In this document: positions 10,333 to 21,033 of the stretch, piece by piece | Layout of the letters: each line of letters begins with the position of its first letter | How positions within the stretch are numbered: the stretch's first letter is position 1 | Source: Drosophila persimilis | Taxonomy: Eukaryota; Arthropoda; Insecta; Diptera; Drosophilidae | Direction of reading: 5' to 3' | Length of the DNA stretch: 64,000 bases | Assembly: GCF_003286085.1 (NCBI RefSeq) | Contig: NW_020825393.1 | Coordinates: 1-64,000, forward strand | Made by a program: the position numbers and the translations under genes | The notes under the pieces: generated by a model | Database searches by the model: none | Seen by the model: only the letters and a program-made list of their open reading frames with translations | What the model was told of the DNA's origin: nothing

Positions 10333-11430
10333 CTACAGCAGTCGATCGTCCGGATGCCGCCCGGTGTCGTCTGGAGGAGCCTGCTGCGGGGTGGATAATC
10401 CGGGTCCTTGGTATGATGTCGTTCTGGGTTTCGTATCTGGGCGGTCGTAAGCGTGGCGGGTTTGTTCGCGGTCCCGCGTTGTCTCGTACGCTACTATCAA
10501 GTGGGTCAGTTCTCGCAACGTCTCGAACTCATGCCTACGGGTGAACAGTTGGTATTCCGGCCGAAGGTTCTCGTAGATCCTGTCCAACTCCCTGTCTGGA
10601 GTATACTGAGCTCGTTGCATCATGAGTCGGAGGTCGATCAAGTAGTCCTGAAAGGCTTCTCGGGGTCGTTGGTGACGGGAGCGGATCGTATCTTCCAAGC
10701 GCTGAAAGTATCGCGGGGGTAGGAAGAACTCCAAGAACTCTTTCCGGAACTCGGTCCATGGCTTGCCTTGCATCTGGAACGTCCTAAACCATCCTTCTGC
10801 CTTGCCAGTTAGTAGCCCGGAGATGGCTCGCGGCAGTTGTGCTGGACTCCCGCCATGTGAGTCGACCCTTTCTTCCAACCGTTCGATGAAAGCCAGCGCA
10901 TCCGAGTGTCCGTCGAACTTCAGGCCCCAATTGCGCAGCTTATCGGCGAGGGCGGCGAAGGAGATTTCTTCCCTTCCGGGTCGCGAAGTTCCGGCTTCCT
11001 CGGGGAAGCGGTGCTGGTAGTGATTATCACCATGTCGTCGGTCGGTCGTGGCTTCAAGCCGGCTAGAGTCACTGTACCCAGGACCTTGAGCTGCGCGCGG
11101 GAACTCGGGAATTACGATGGATAGGGGCTGTTCCGCACAGATCCCTTCCTTCTGTTCACGTTGACTCGGTCCCGGCGACGTGGACGTGTTCCTCGGGTTC
11201 CTCGGGCTGGGCGCGCTGTCGAAGACCGTTCCGAGCTCTTTGATCCGCTTTTCGATCGCCGTCGGATGCTCGCCGCGCGAGATGAAGGCCGAGATCCGGC
11301 TGCGCAGTTCGTCCACTGTCCCGGTTTCACCGAGGACGAATTCGACGGCGATGGCCTGAAATTCGTCCTTGCGCCGATACGAAATCCACTGGCACTTCGA
11401 AGTCTTTCGCGTTTCCGACGGTAGTATCAC
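10333..11430 (-). CDS. gag: gag of the Ulysses-like element
   Basis: This is 365 codons ending with TAG. The second half matches the Retrotrans_gag capsid type (GKAEGWFRTF, WTEFRKEFLEFFLPP, REAFQDYLIDLR), expected to form the capsid shell. No CCHC zinc knuckle is seen. The frame is open upstream to a TGA at 11499-11497 without an ATG, and the start given here is GTG, so the native start codon is lost or not recognised. The protease follows in the same frame after the TAG. Confidence 0.8.
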   Translation of the reverse strand: MILPSETRKTSKCQWISYRRKDEFQAIAVEFVLGETGTVDELRSRISAFISRGEHPTAIEKRIKELGTVFDSAPSPRNPRNTSTSPGPSQREQKEGICAEQPLSIVIPEFPRAAQGPGYSDSSRLEATTDRRHGDNHYQHRFPEEAGTSRPGREEISFAALADKLRNWGLKFDGHSDALAFIERLEERVDSHGGSPAQLPRAISGLLTGKAEGWFRTFQMQGKPWTEFRKEFLEFFLPPRYFQRLEDTIRSRHQRPREAFQDYLIDLRLMMQRAQYTPDRELDRIYENLRPEYQLFTRRHEFETLRELTHLIVAYETTRDREQTRHAYDRPDTKPRTTSYQGPGLSTPQQAPPDDTGRHPDDRLL

Positions 11431-11814
11431 GTATTGACCCTCCGGTAGAATCTTTTTCTTAGGTAACGCGCTGAATACCGGAGTCCTTGGGGTTAGTCAC
11501 GGAAGCACGGCGTATGCACGGTTAACACGGTTGTACAGTGGGGCGTCCTTGGAGTCCTTGCTGTTTGGGGTCCTGGTCGATGGTCGTGGTTGTCGTCGGT
11601 CTTTATAGTAGCCTGGGGATCGACCCTTGCTAGGCCGGTCGATGGTCCTTGCTATCGTTGTCCTTGGAATTGTCCTGACTGTTGATCCTTGCTGGGCCGG
11701 TCAATAGTCCTTGCTATTGTTGTCCTTGGAATTGTCCTTGTCGTCCTGGTCGTGCTGGGTTCGTTGATTTAAGCGCTGGATCTCGTCTCGTGTTGATGGC
11801 TGAACGCTGACCGA

Positions 11815-12408
11815 TCACTTTGAAGGCTGGGCATTGACTGTCTGCTTCGAATGCTGGACACTGACCCTCTCTGATACCGGGCGCTGACTGCTTGAACGCT
11901 GGATACGGACTGCCCTTCGCTGACGCCGGGCACTGACTCTTGAACGCTGGATACTGACTGCTCTTCGCTGACGCCGGGCACTGACTCTTGAACGCTGGAT
12001 ACTGACTGCTCTTCGCTGACGCCGGGCACTGACTGCTTGAACGCTGGATACTGACTGTCCTTCGCTGACGCCGGGCACTGACTGCTTGAACGCTGGATAC
12101 TGACTGCTTTTCGCTGACACCGGGCACTGACTCTTGAACGCTGGATACTGACTGCTCTTCGCTGACGCCGGGCACTGACTGCTTGAACGCTGGATACTGA
12201 CTGTCCTTCGCTGACGCCGGGCACTGACTGCCTGAACGCTGGATACTGACTGCTCTTCGCTGACACCGGGCACTGACTGTTTGAGCGCCGGATACTGACT
12301 GCTCTTGGCTGACACCGGGCACTGACTGTTTGAGCGCCGGATACTGACTGCTTGAACGCTGGATACTGACTGTCCTTCGCTGACGCCGGGCACTGACTGT
12401 CATTCTCT
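11815..12408. repeat. Leader minisatellite, 46-49 bp unit
   Basis: About a dozen copies of a unit with gctgacgccgggcactgac and ttgaacgctggatactgac. Unit length is not a multiple of three and all three minus frames stay open (Ser/Gln/Val rich), so the apparent 190-230 residue ORFs here are artefacts of the repeat. Confidence 0.85.
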
Positions 12409-12827
12409 GGCTCTGGGTCCGACATATATAGCCGGGACGGTCGGTCTACGGGAGGGTTCCGATGCTCGTTCGGCGTCTACAGCTCACGACTCGCTGCTCG
12501 CCGCGTGCGTGTCGCTCTCTTTCTTGCGATCTCTGCCCAGCTTCGGCTCGGTTCTCTTTCTCTGCCGTCTCGCCACGGCGTTCTCCTCCTCGTGTGGGCG
12601 CGGCGGCCACGTGCTGACGCTATTGCTAGGGAGGTTAGGGAAGCCAGTCTCGGCTGTACGTGAATAATGGGCGACCTCACGTGCGGTTTTCCAGAGATAT
12701 ACAGCTATTCTTGGCCTAATGATTTCGACTGGCCATGCTTGCGCGTGGTACAGTCCCGATTCCTTCTGCTACTCGTTTTCTGATCAACTGTTCTACTTAG
12801 CGCCCCAAAACATAACGGAATCCCGGA

Positions 12828-12845
12828 GTCCCTGCTCGGGCGCCA
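12828..12845 (-). other. Primer binding site, tRNA-Lys type
   Basis: The minus strand reads tggcgcccgagcagggac, starting 2 bases from the 5' LTR. It is one base from the site complementary to the tRNA-Lys(UUU) 3' end, and that mismatch still allows a G-U pair. Confidence 0.75.
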
Positions 12846-12847
12846 TC

Positions 12848-15089
12848 TGTAAGGAAGCGATCCTGGGCTGGGGTACATATCTCAGTCTACTCCAGGGTCG
12901 AAATTACAGCAATATTTATAATTTGCCGGGACTCCGAGTTCGGGGCCGTCGACGGGACAGGGAGGCAATCCCCAGACAGGAGCGACCGAGAGGAAAGGGA
13001 ACAGTACGGGGCGTGGCAGTGGTAATCGCCGGACAGCGCTTACGTGGCCCTGTCGGACTAAGAATTACTACGAGGGTCGGAGATATCGACAGGCATCGCC
13101 GAGAGGGCTTAGGCAATCGCCGGACTACTACGAAGGTCGGTGCTATGCGGGGAAACCAACATGTATCACCGAGAGTGTCTAGGCCATCGCCGGATAACAC
13201 TCACGGGACCTTGTCGGACTAAAAATCGCTACGAAGGTCTTTGCTATGCGGGGATACCGACAAATACCACCGCGAGTACCTAGGCTATCGCCGGACAGCA
13301 CTCACGGGGGCCCCGTCGGACTAAGAATTACTACGAGGGTCGGAGATATCGGCAAGCATCGCCGGGAGGGCTTAGGCAATCGCCGGATAGCGCCCCCGGG
13401 ATCCTGTCGAACTAAGAACTACTACGGGGCCGGAGGTATCGACAAGCGTCGCCGAGGGCACCTAGGCAATCGCCGGATGGTACTCACGGGAAACTGTCGA
13501 ACTAAGAATTGCTACGGGGTCGTAGACATCGACGAGCATCGCCGAGGGTGCCTAGGCAATCGCCGGATAGCACTCACGGGACACTGTCGAACTAAGGATT
13601 GCTACGGGGGTCGGAGACACCGACAAGCGTTGCCGAGGGTGCCTAGGCAATCGCCGGATAGCACTCACGGGACACTATCAGACTAAACGTTACCGCGAAA
13701 GTCTTTATCATACAGGGCAGGCATCGCCGAGAGGGCTTAGGCAATCGCCGGACAGCGCCTTCGGGACCCTGGGAACTACTGGGGTACTGCGGGGTCACAA
13801 ACTACTGGAGGGAATCATGCGGGGGGAACGCCAACAGTTGTCACCGAGAACGCCTAGGCAATCGCCGGACAGCGGTCTCAGGATCCTGTTGGGCTACGAA
13901 CTACTGGGGGAATCACGCGGGGGTCCCGACGGGCATCCGGAGCGAATACGGATTACCACGTGGGTGTAGCCAAAGAGGGAGACTCGGGCAAGAGGCGTGG
14001 GGAAGGGCGGGGAAGATGAAGCCCCGGGCATTCAGGTTCCCTAGCATATAGATTGTTGGTGACCAGGCTATGTTTTCGTTATATTCGTTACATTTCACTT
14101 TATTCTTCTTTGGTTCCCTACCTATCGCACCGCTCAGCAGCCCGCATGCACGTCTTGAGACTCGCTTACCCCTCTACTCCCACGCTTGTGCTTGTCGAAA
14201 GCCTCCTCTTTTCCCCGGGATTGCAGCGCCGGTGCAGGATCCCGCCTCCGTAAACGTAGTGTCGATGCCGGATCCTTCGCGCACTGCTGATCGCGTTAAT
14301 TTCGAAGTAGTCCGCCACGTGTGTTCCTTTTCTTTTCGCGCGCCACTCAGATTTTTTCTTCCGTCAACGCGTCCGATTCCTACGACTGCCTCTCCTCTAA
14401 CTGCCTTCCTTTTCACGTTTTCCCAGCCTCAGAGCCGGCGTTCTGCTGGCTCTGCCGATCCAGCGTCGGCGTGGGCGGCTAGCGTCGTTATTTCCCCTCT
14501 CTTTTGGCGTCTGTAGCTGCGCCGGTGACTTTCGCCTCTCTTTTCCACTGCTGGGGCGTCGTTGCTGGATTTGATTGCTGTTCTCAGCGGCCCTCTTCTG
14601 CCGCTGCTGCGTTGATGCTGTCGGCTTGTCTTGTCAGCGCTTCTCCTCGGCCGCTGCTGCGTCGATGCTGTTGGCTTATCTTGTCAGCGCCTTCCTCTCT
14701 GCCGTGGCTGCGTCGATGCCGGCGGCTCGCTGGATCCCGTTGTTTTCCTCGTCTCTCTTTGGCCGCTGCCGCGTCGTTGTTGTTGGGTCTTGGTTCTGGA
14801 AAGCCAGTGGCGTCCGCCGTGATCGCGACTCGCCCCCCTTTTAAGAAAATAGCAAGCTACGTGGGGCTTAGAGACCCCTCGGGCCGTATAATAAAAAATT
14901 AATAACAAGTGGCCTTCGTGGCCTTCCCCCCTCCCCCTTAACCTAAAACTGAACAGTCAATGCTTAAACCTAGAAAATAAAAAGTCAAAAATCTTAATTA
15001 CAATGAAATAATTTCGGGTCCCTCCAGTGGGAAAATGCCGGCAAGATGATGGGTGGAAAAAATGTGGGTGGAGCGTACGCTCCCTCACA
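12848..15089 (-). repeat. 5' LTR of the Ulysses-like element (2242 bp)
   Basis: Same ends as 1975-4848. It has fewer 91-bp units (about 12950-13900) and one rather than three copies of the 113-bp block (14710-14780). The flanking AT-rich tail with aataaa near 14975 may hold the polyadenylation signal. Confidence 0.85.
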
Positions 15090-15112
15090 GCGTAGATGTG
15101 CGAATTGACGTT

Positions 15113-15726
15113 TTATACCCGATACTCAAAATGAGTATTGGGGTATATTAGATTTGTGGTAAAAGTGGATGTCTGTAACGTCCAGAAGGAATCGTTTCCG
15201 ACCCCATAAAGTATCAATAGCCAAGTCGATTTAGCCCTGTCTGTCTGTCCGTCTGTCCGTCCGTCCGTCTGTCCGTCCCCTTCAGCGCCTAGTGCTCAAA
15301 GACTATAAGAGCTAGAGCAACGATTTTTTGGATCCAGACTTCTGCGATATGTCACTGCTCCAAAAATATTTCAAAACTTTGCCCCGCCCACTTCCGCCCC
15401 CACAAAGGGCGAAAATCTGTTGCATCCACAATATTGCAGATTCGAGAAAACTAAAAACGCAGAATCATAGATAATGACCATATCTATCAGATTGCTGAAT
15501 CTGAATCAGATCAGATCATTTTTATAGCCAAAAGGAACAAGTCAATTTGCAGTGGCTACGCAGCGCCCGACGTCACGCTCAGACTGATTTTCTGTCTCTC
15601 TCGCACGCACTCTTTGTCGTGTCGTTTAATATTAGCGCCGTCTGCCGGAGGAGAGCCATACTGACTTAGTATCGGGTATAACTGTAGAGTTGCGGTGTCC
15701 GCAGCAACTCATAACGTTCCCCCTCG
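15113..15726 (-). repeat. DINE copy D2 (internally deleted)
   Basis: Both ends are present (ttatacccgatactc at 15113; hairpin and cccctcgt at 15726). Two of the three internal repeats are missing, giving 614 bp instead of about 1.1 kb. Confidence 0.75.
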
Positions 15727-16864
15727 TTGCTGATGCTGTTGTTGTTGATATTGTTGTTGCTGCGGCTGTGGGCGTTCGGTCTCCGTCTCCATCTGTTGCT
15801 GTTGCTGTTCCCTCTGCTGCTCATTTGCTTTTGAATAGCGGCGTTGCTATTGGCAGAAATGTAATTTCTTCGTCATCTGTATCCGTATCGATCGCCGTGC
15901 ATCTCCGTTTGAGAGGCGATCGATAGGATGAGTCCGTTATTTGCTGCTTTGTTAAGGGGGTCAAGTGTCGTCAATTGTTGTTGTTTATATTTGTCATTTC
16001 TTTGCTGCTGCTGCTGTTGCTGGTCATTTATTTGTTGCATCTCTCTTTTTGGCTTGTGTGAATGTATGTGTACGTTTTGGTTTTTGTTTCGATGCGTTTG
16101 GCGGCAAACGTTTGTTGGGCTTTAGAATAGCGGCTGGCGAGAGAGCGCAGGCGTCACTCAGTCCTGGATTTGATTGCAATGCCTGGTCGCTGGCTGTTTG
16201 GCGCGAACTCAAAGGGGCTTGGCACTTGTTGTTGTGCGAGTTGATGTGCTCGTTAGTAAGAGCGAGAGTGCCGCTATTTCGGCCTGCCTTTGCGGTTTTT
16301 GGCGGCGTCCCTGCCTGACTGTGTGTTAGTGTGTGGGTGATGACGTCATTTCTGGCTAGGATTGTCGGCTCAATTTGATCGCGGAGGCCCCTGTCCCTGA
16401 AGCGTCGGTCGAATTCGACCACCGTCCTCTCGAGTGAGCTCACTGGGGAGTCCATCTCCGCCAGCTTCGCATCCCCCTCGGAGTCGAGCATCGACTCGTA
16501 GTGGGACCGACCATGGGGCTTGGTGGACACATCAGGGTCAGAGGAATGGGACACGCACTCACCGCCCACGGCAGATGTCTGTGTAGCCGGATTGTCCATG
16601 GGGAGCGTCGTCAGATTTGGAGCAACTTCATACTGGCCTGGTCCAGTGGCGTCAAATGAGATGGTTTTCCTCATCTTTATGGTCTGCAGCTTGGTTCTGC
16701 TGCGTGGTCGAGATTGGGAAAAATGGCTTCCACTTTCACTGTCGTCGGCCCTATATTGTTTGTTATATTGTTTTGTATTGGCACAATTGTTAATTAATTA
16801 ATGTTCTTAGTCCCGATCAACATATATTTATCCACGCACTATGCCCGACAAAACACAAAACAAA
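15727..16864 (-). pseudogene. gag N-terminal half, copy 2
   Basis: The ATG at 16674 opens 216 residues to 16024, from MRKTISFDATG through SLERTVVEFDRRF to a Lys/Thr-rich end. Past that stop (16023-15727) the matching region is out of frame and CAA/CAG-rich, and it corresponds to 20.7-21.0k. The leader (16675-16864) contains a long taattaattaa stretch and ends at the hairpin end of D3. This is the longest uninterrupted reading of the N-half besides 39289-38525. No enzyme motif is present; the gag assignment comes from copy 20.1-23.9k. Confidence 0.6.
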
Positions 16865-17968
16865 CGAGGGGGAACGTTGTGAGTTGCTGCGGACACCGCA
16901 ACTCTACGGTTATACCCGATACTAAGTCAGTATGGCTCTCCTCCGGCAGACGCCGCTAATATTTAACGACACGACAAAGAGTGCGTGCGAGAGAGACAGA
17001 AAATCAGTCTGAGCGTGACGTCGGGCGCTGCGTAGCCACTGCAAATTGATTTCTTCCTTATGGCTATAAAAATGATCTGATCTGATCCAGATTCAGCAAT
17101 CTGATAGATATGGTCATTATCTATGATTCTGCGTTTTTAGTTTTCTCGAATCTGCAATATTGTGGATGCAACAGATTCTCGTCCTTTGTGGGGGCGGAAG
17201 GGGGTGGGGCGAAATTCTGAGATATACGTTTTATAGTGACATCTTAAAGGAGTGTGTGTACCAAATTTGGTTACTCTAGCCTTAATAGTCTCTGAGATTT
17301 GTGGTTGCCTCAGATTTTCGTCCTTTGCGGGGGCGGAAGAGGTGTGGCGAAATTTGGACACGAAACGGTCAAGGTCCGATATCACAGGAGTGTGGATACC
17401 AAATTTGGTTGCTCTGGCTCTTATAGGTTCTGAGATCCTTGAACTCATATTTTGCAATTGGCAAAACCGACCATGAAACCTGTGTGTTAGAGTGAGACAG
17501 AGCGAGAAAGAGTGAAATTGTTTTCGTGATTCTGGCTGTAATAATTATACGATCTGGTTCAGATTTTGCACTCTAGAAGATATAGTCATCTTCTACGATT
17601 CTGCGTTTTTAGTTTTCTCGTATCGTCGAAATTGTGGATGCCACAGATTTTCGCCCTTTGTGGGGGCGGAAGTGGGCGGGGCAAAGTTTTGAAATATTTT
17701 TGGAGCAGTGACATATCGCAGAAGTCTGGATCCAAAAAATCGTTGCTCTAGCTCTTATAGTCTTTGAGCACTAGGCGCTGAAGGGGACGGACAGACGGAC
17801 GGACGGACAGACGGACAGACAGACAGGGCTAAATCGACTTGGCTATTGATGCTGATCAAGAATATATATACTCTATGAGTCGGAAACGATTCCTTCTGGA
17901 CGTTACACACATCCACTTTTACCACAAATCTAATATACCCCAATACTCATTTTGAGTATCGGGTATAA
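16865..17968 (+). repeat. DINE copy D3, full length
   Basis: A 1104-bp copy: hairpin end, inverted ttatacccgata near both ends, GA-rich block gcgagagagacagaaaatc, three internal repeats, and GACG/GACA microsatellite (17786-17825). Confidence 0.85.
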
Positions 17969-19140
17969 AAACACAAGTCTTTTTTTTCCAAATTAATTGC
18001 TGCGAGAGCGCACCCGTCTTTCGCTTCGACGATGCGAACACTCGCCCGCCAGCTATGCTAGTCTGGCGATCAACTTATTAAGCACTTTCCATTACCTGTA
18101 TGTCGGCAATATTTGTGAAAGCTTGATTGACAAGAATAAGGTTTTTTTTTTAATTTTTGCGGGCAATTGACATTAACATGGTTCTAACAGACGTTTGACA
18201 TGGAACATAAATTAACATCTGGCAGCCCTAATTTAACATTCACAAGAATTGACGTACATTAATAGAAACAGGTGGTCACAAAGAGATAAGTATTGGACAA
18301 ATTGCAACATTAATAACATTTATAGACTATTTTCATTTTATTTATTTTCGATTTCAGGTACTGGAGGAACATCGTCGTCGTCTGGAGCAGAGTGGATGGC
18401 ACAGGGCGCATCCGCCTCAGCGCTGGATGTGCACATGTGATTGATGCAGCAGAACACGCATCTGCGGCATCGGAATTGGCGGAGACTTGAACTTGGAGTT
18501 GGCGTGCACGGTGATGGTAAATAGCGAGCGACTCTTCTCCTGCTGCCCACGTTGCTTCTGCCTGGAGATCTGGAGATTGGCACCGAGATGCGTCCACCAA
18601 CAGAATTGGCTGAGGACGAACGTAATTTGGCTGCATCCGAGTGGCTTCTGGTCCGGACACCCAGGATGCACTGTCGATGGAGATGGCGCGCTGGCCAGTG
18701 TCGTCTGTAGTGGCTGGCCTCGTTGGATTGCTGCCGTTTTGTGATGATGGCGTGACGTCACGGCCATCAGTTGGCGGCAGCATAATCGGAGCCTCCAGAT
18801 TGGGCACAACTTGCAACAAAATGTTGCGGTTAGTGGCGAGCCAGCTTCTGGAGAGGTTTGATCTGTATGTGTAGTGGCAGGTAAGTGTGATTAGTGAGAG
18901 TATTGGCTATTTTGTGTTGATGCGTGAATTGATGATTTTTCTTCTTTTTTCAGTGGCAGCCTGTGGACCTGTATGTTGTTGGCGACGGCGATATGGACTC
19001 CAAATTTCGCCCATTTGGCAGGAAAAGGGTGGCGAAATTGACGTGGCAGATGCTGGAGGGGCAGCTCTGTCGGTGGACTGGCAGGTAAGTATGTTTTATG
19101 TGTATTTTGACCATTTTGCGTAGATGTGCGAATTGACGTT
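17969..19140 (+). other. Antisense exon-intron unit, copy 2
   Basis: Read on the plus strand. A pyrimidine-rich acceptor ends at 18358 (tttcgatttcag). Exon-like E1 is 18359-18880. A 73-bp intron (18881-18953) has gtaagt and ttcttttttcag. Exon E2 is 18954-19084 (131 bp), then another gtaagt. The following intron is cut by DINE D4. It is an inverted copy of 24.3-25.5k. E1 contains the palindrome tgacgtca. Both strands have long open frames (169 residues minus, 85 plus), so coding strand and coding potential are unresolved. No known family is recognised. Confidence 0.5.
18881..18953 (+). other. Predicted 73-bp intron
   Basis: Donor cag|gtaagt, acceptor tttttcag|tgg. The size is typical of small Drosophila introns. 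Equivalent segments lie at 1734-1806 (+), 24536-24608 (-) and 43090-43162 (-), all 73 bp. Confidence 0.5.
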
Positions 19141-20105
19141 TTATACCCGATACTCAAAATGAGTATTGGGGTATATTAGATTTGTGGTAAAAGTGGATAT
19201 GTGTAACGTCCAGAAGGAATCGTTTCCGACCCCATAAAGTATATATATTCTTGATCAGCATCAATAGCCGAGTCAATTGAGCCCTGTCTGTCTGTCCGTC
19301 TGTCCGTCCGTCCGTCTGTCCGTCCCCTTCAGCGCCTAGTGCTCAAAGACTATAAGAGCTAGAGCAACGATGTTTTGGATCCAGACTTCTGTGATATGTC
19401 ACTGCTACAAAAATATTTCAAAACTTCGCCCCGCCCACTTCCGCCCCCACAAAGGACGAAAATCTGTGGCATCCACATTTTTAAAGATACGATAAAACCA
19501 AAAACGCAGAATCGGAGAGGATGCCTATATCTTCTAGAGTGCAAAATCTGAACCAGATCGTAGAATTATTATAGCCAGAATCAAGAAAACAATTTCATTC
19601 TTTCTCGCTCTGTCTCTCTCTAACACACAGGTTTCATTGTCGGTTTTGCCAATTGCAAAATATGAGTTAAAGGATCTTAGAACCCATAAGAGCTAGAGCA
19701 ACCAAATTTGGTATCCACACTCCTGTGATATCGGACCTTGACCGTTTTATGTCAAAATTTCGCCACACCCCCTTCCGCCCCCACAAAGGACGAAAATCTG
19801 TTGCATCCACAATATTGAGGATACGAGAAAACTAAAACGCAGAATCATAGATAATGACTATATCTATCAAATTGCTGAATCTGAATCAGATCAGATCATT
19901 TTTATAGCCAAAAGGAACAAGTCAATTTGCAGTGGCTACGCAGCGCCCGACGTCACGCTCAGACTGATTTTCTGTCTCTCTCGCACGCACTCTTTGTCGT
20001 GTCGTTTAATATTAGCAGCGTCAACCGGAGGAGAGCCATACTGACTTAGTATCGGGTATAACTGTAGAGTTTCGGTGTCCGCAGCAACTCAACGTTCCCC
20101 CTCGT
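19141..20105 (-). repeat. DINE copy D4
   Basis: Runs from ttatacccgatactc (19141) to the cccctcgt end (20105) with GTCY microsatellite at 19287-19324. Slightly shortened (965 bp); the hairpin stem has one change (gagtttc). Confidence 0.8.
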
Positions 20106-21033
20106 TTGTTTTGTCGTGTCTTGTGCGTGGATAAATATATGTCTATCGGGAAGATGAACATTAATTAATAAACAATTGTGCCGGTGAGTACGTGTCCCTA
20201 CTTTCCAACTCGGAAGTGTCCACCAAGACCCATGGTCGGTCCCACTACGAGTCGATGCTCGACTCCGAGGGGGATGCGGAGCTGGCGGAGATGGACTCCA
20301 CAGTGAGCTCCCTCGAGAGGGCGGTGGTCGAATTCGACCGACGCTTCTGGGACAGGGGCCTCCGCGATCAAATTGAGCCGCCAATCCTAGCCAGAAATGA
20401 CGCCGTCACCCACACACTAACACACAGGCAGGCAGGGATGCCGCCAAAAACCGCAAAGGCAGGCCGAAATAGCGGAAATACCGGCATGCAAAAACAACAA
20501 ATAAATGACCAGCAGCAACAGCAAATAATTGACAATCAAAATAAACAACAATTGACGACAGAAGCCAATACTGGACGGAGCAGAAAATGCCTGCAACCCA
20601 TCTTGACACAAGCGAACGCACTAATTACACCGACACGGCCTTCTACCAAGTCTAAATTGGTAGACAAATGGCTAACCAATGTGCCGCCGCTAATGGGTAA
20701 TGCGCACCCCATGCTCCTGCCATTGACTCCCTTAACAAAGGAGCACAAAACGGACACATCCTACGGCACGGCGATCGAAACGGATACAGATGACGACGAA
20801 ATTACATTTCTGCCAATAGCAACTCCGCTATTCAAAAGCGGCTTTGCCAAAAGACTGCACCAGGAGGGCCGCCAGCTTGAGCTCGTCTCAGCAAGAGCCG
20901 GCGCCTGGTGTAGTCCAATGCGCGCAATTGAGTCGCCTGCACAGGGAGCAGCTGCAGCACGAAACGGCGCTGGAGGCTGAACTAAGACAGCAGCAGCAGA
21001 AAAAACAAAAACAGCAACCAGCCAGACAAAAAA
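20106..21033 (+). pseudogene. gag N-terminal half, copy 3 (interrupted by DINE D5)
   Basis: Open from 20192 for 262 residues (SLERAVVEFDRRF block, polyQ, then a DDDE-rich stretch). A frameshift near 20.9k moves the frame to the one ending QQQQKKQKQQPAR before the DINE. The reading resumes after the DINE at 22174. Together 20106-21033 and 22172-23884 represent one gag split by D5, which is how the N and C halves can be assigned to the same gene. The 5' start corresponding to the ATG at 16674 is deleted here. Confidence 0.6.

Larger units (their letters stand above)
11431..12847 (-). other. 5' leader of the Ulysses-like element
   Basis: This lies between the 5' LTR and gag. It contains the primer site at its far end, a minisatellite (11815-12408) and repeated gtccttg/ctggtcgatgg phrases at 11520-11760. 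No gene is supported. Confidence 0.7.
1975..15089 (-). mobile_element. Ulysses/Osvaldo-like Ty3/gypsy LTR retrotransposon
   Basis: This is a complete 13.1 kb element bounded by TG...CA LTRs and a 4-bp TSD gcgt (1971-1974 and 15090-15093). The uninterrupted host sequence is visible at 19116-19135, which proves the insertion site. Minus-strand order is LTR (12848-15089), tRNA-Lys-type primer site, leader minisatellite, gag, protease, RT/RNase H/integrase, a third ORF, polypurine tract, LTR (1975-4848). The very long LTRs, the extra 3' ORF and the pol sequence recall Ulysses of D. virilis and Osvaldo of D. buzzatii (known families). The family name is my inference. Several stops and a changed RT active site suggest this copy is dead. 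Confidence 0.85.

Noticed and set aside
11714..12425. Three overlapping 190-230 codon ORFs (SVPGVSEEQSV-type repeats)
   Set aside because: A 46-49 bp minisatellite that happens to lack stops; the same residues appear in all frames by turns.
15240..15285. GTCT/GTCC tracts considered as CRISPR-like or regulatory arrays
   Set aside because: They are the GTCY tetranucleotide microsatellite expected within DINE-1 elements; there are no spacers.
17252..17751. Recurring 60-80 codon ORFs in every DINE copy (for example MCVPNLVTLALIVSE, MHSRRYSHLLRF)
   Set aside because: They appear because DINE copies are near identical; DINEs are non-autonomous, and the peptides show no constraint or domain.
18764..18771. 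tgacgtca palindrome as a CRE promoter site
   Set aside because: An 8-bp match alone, within a repeated exon-like block, is not enough evidence of a promoter.
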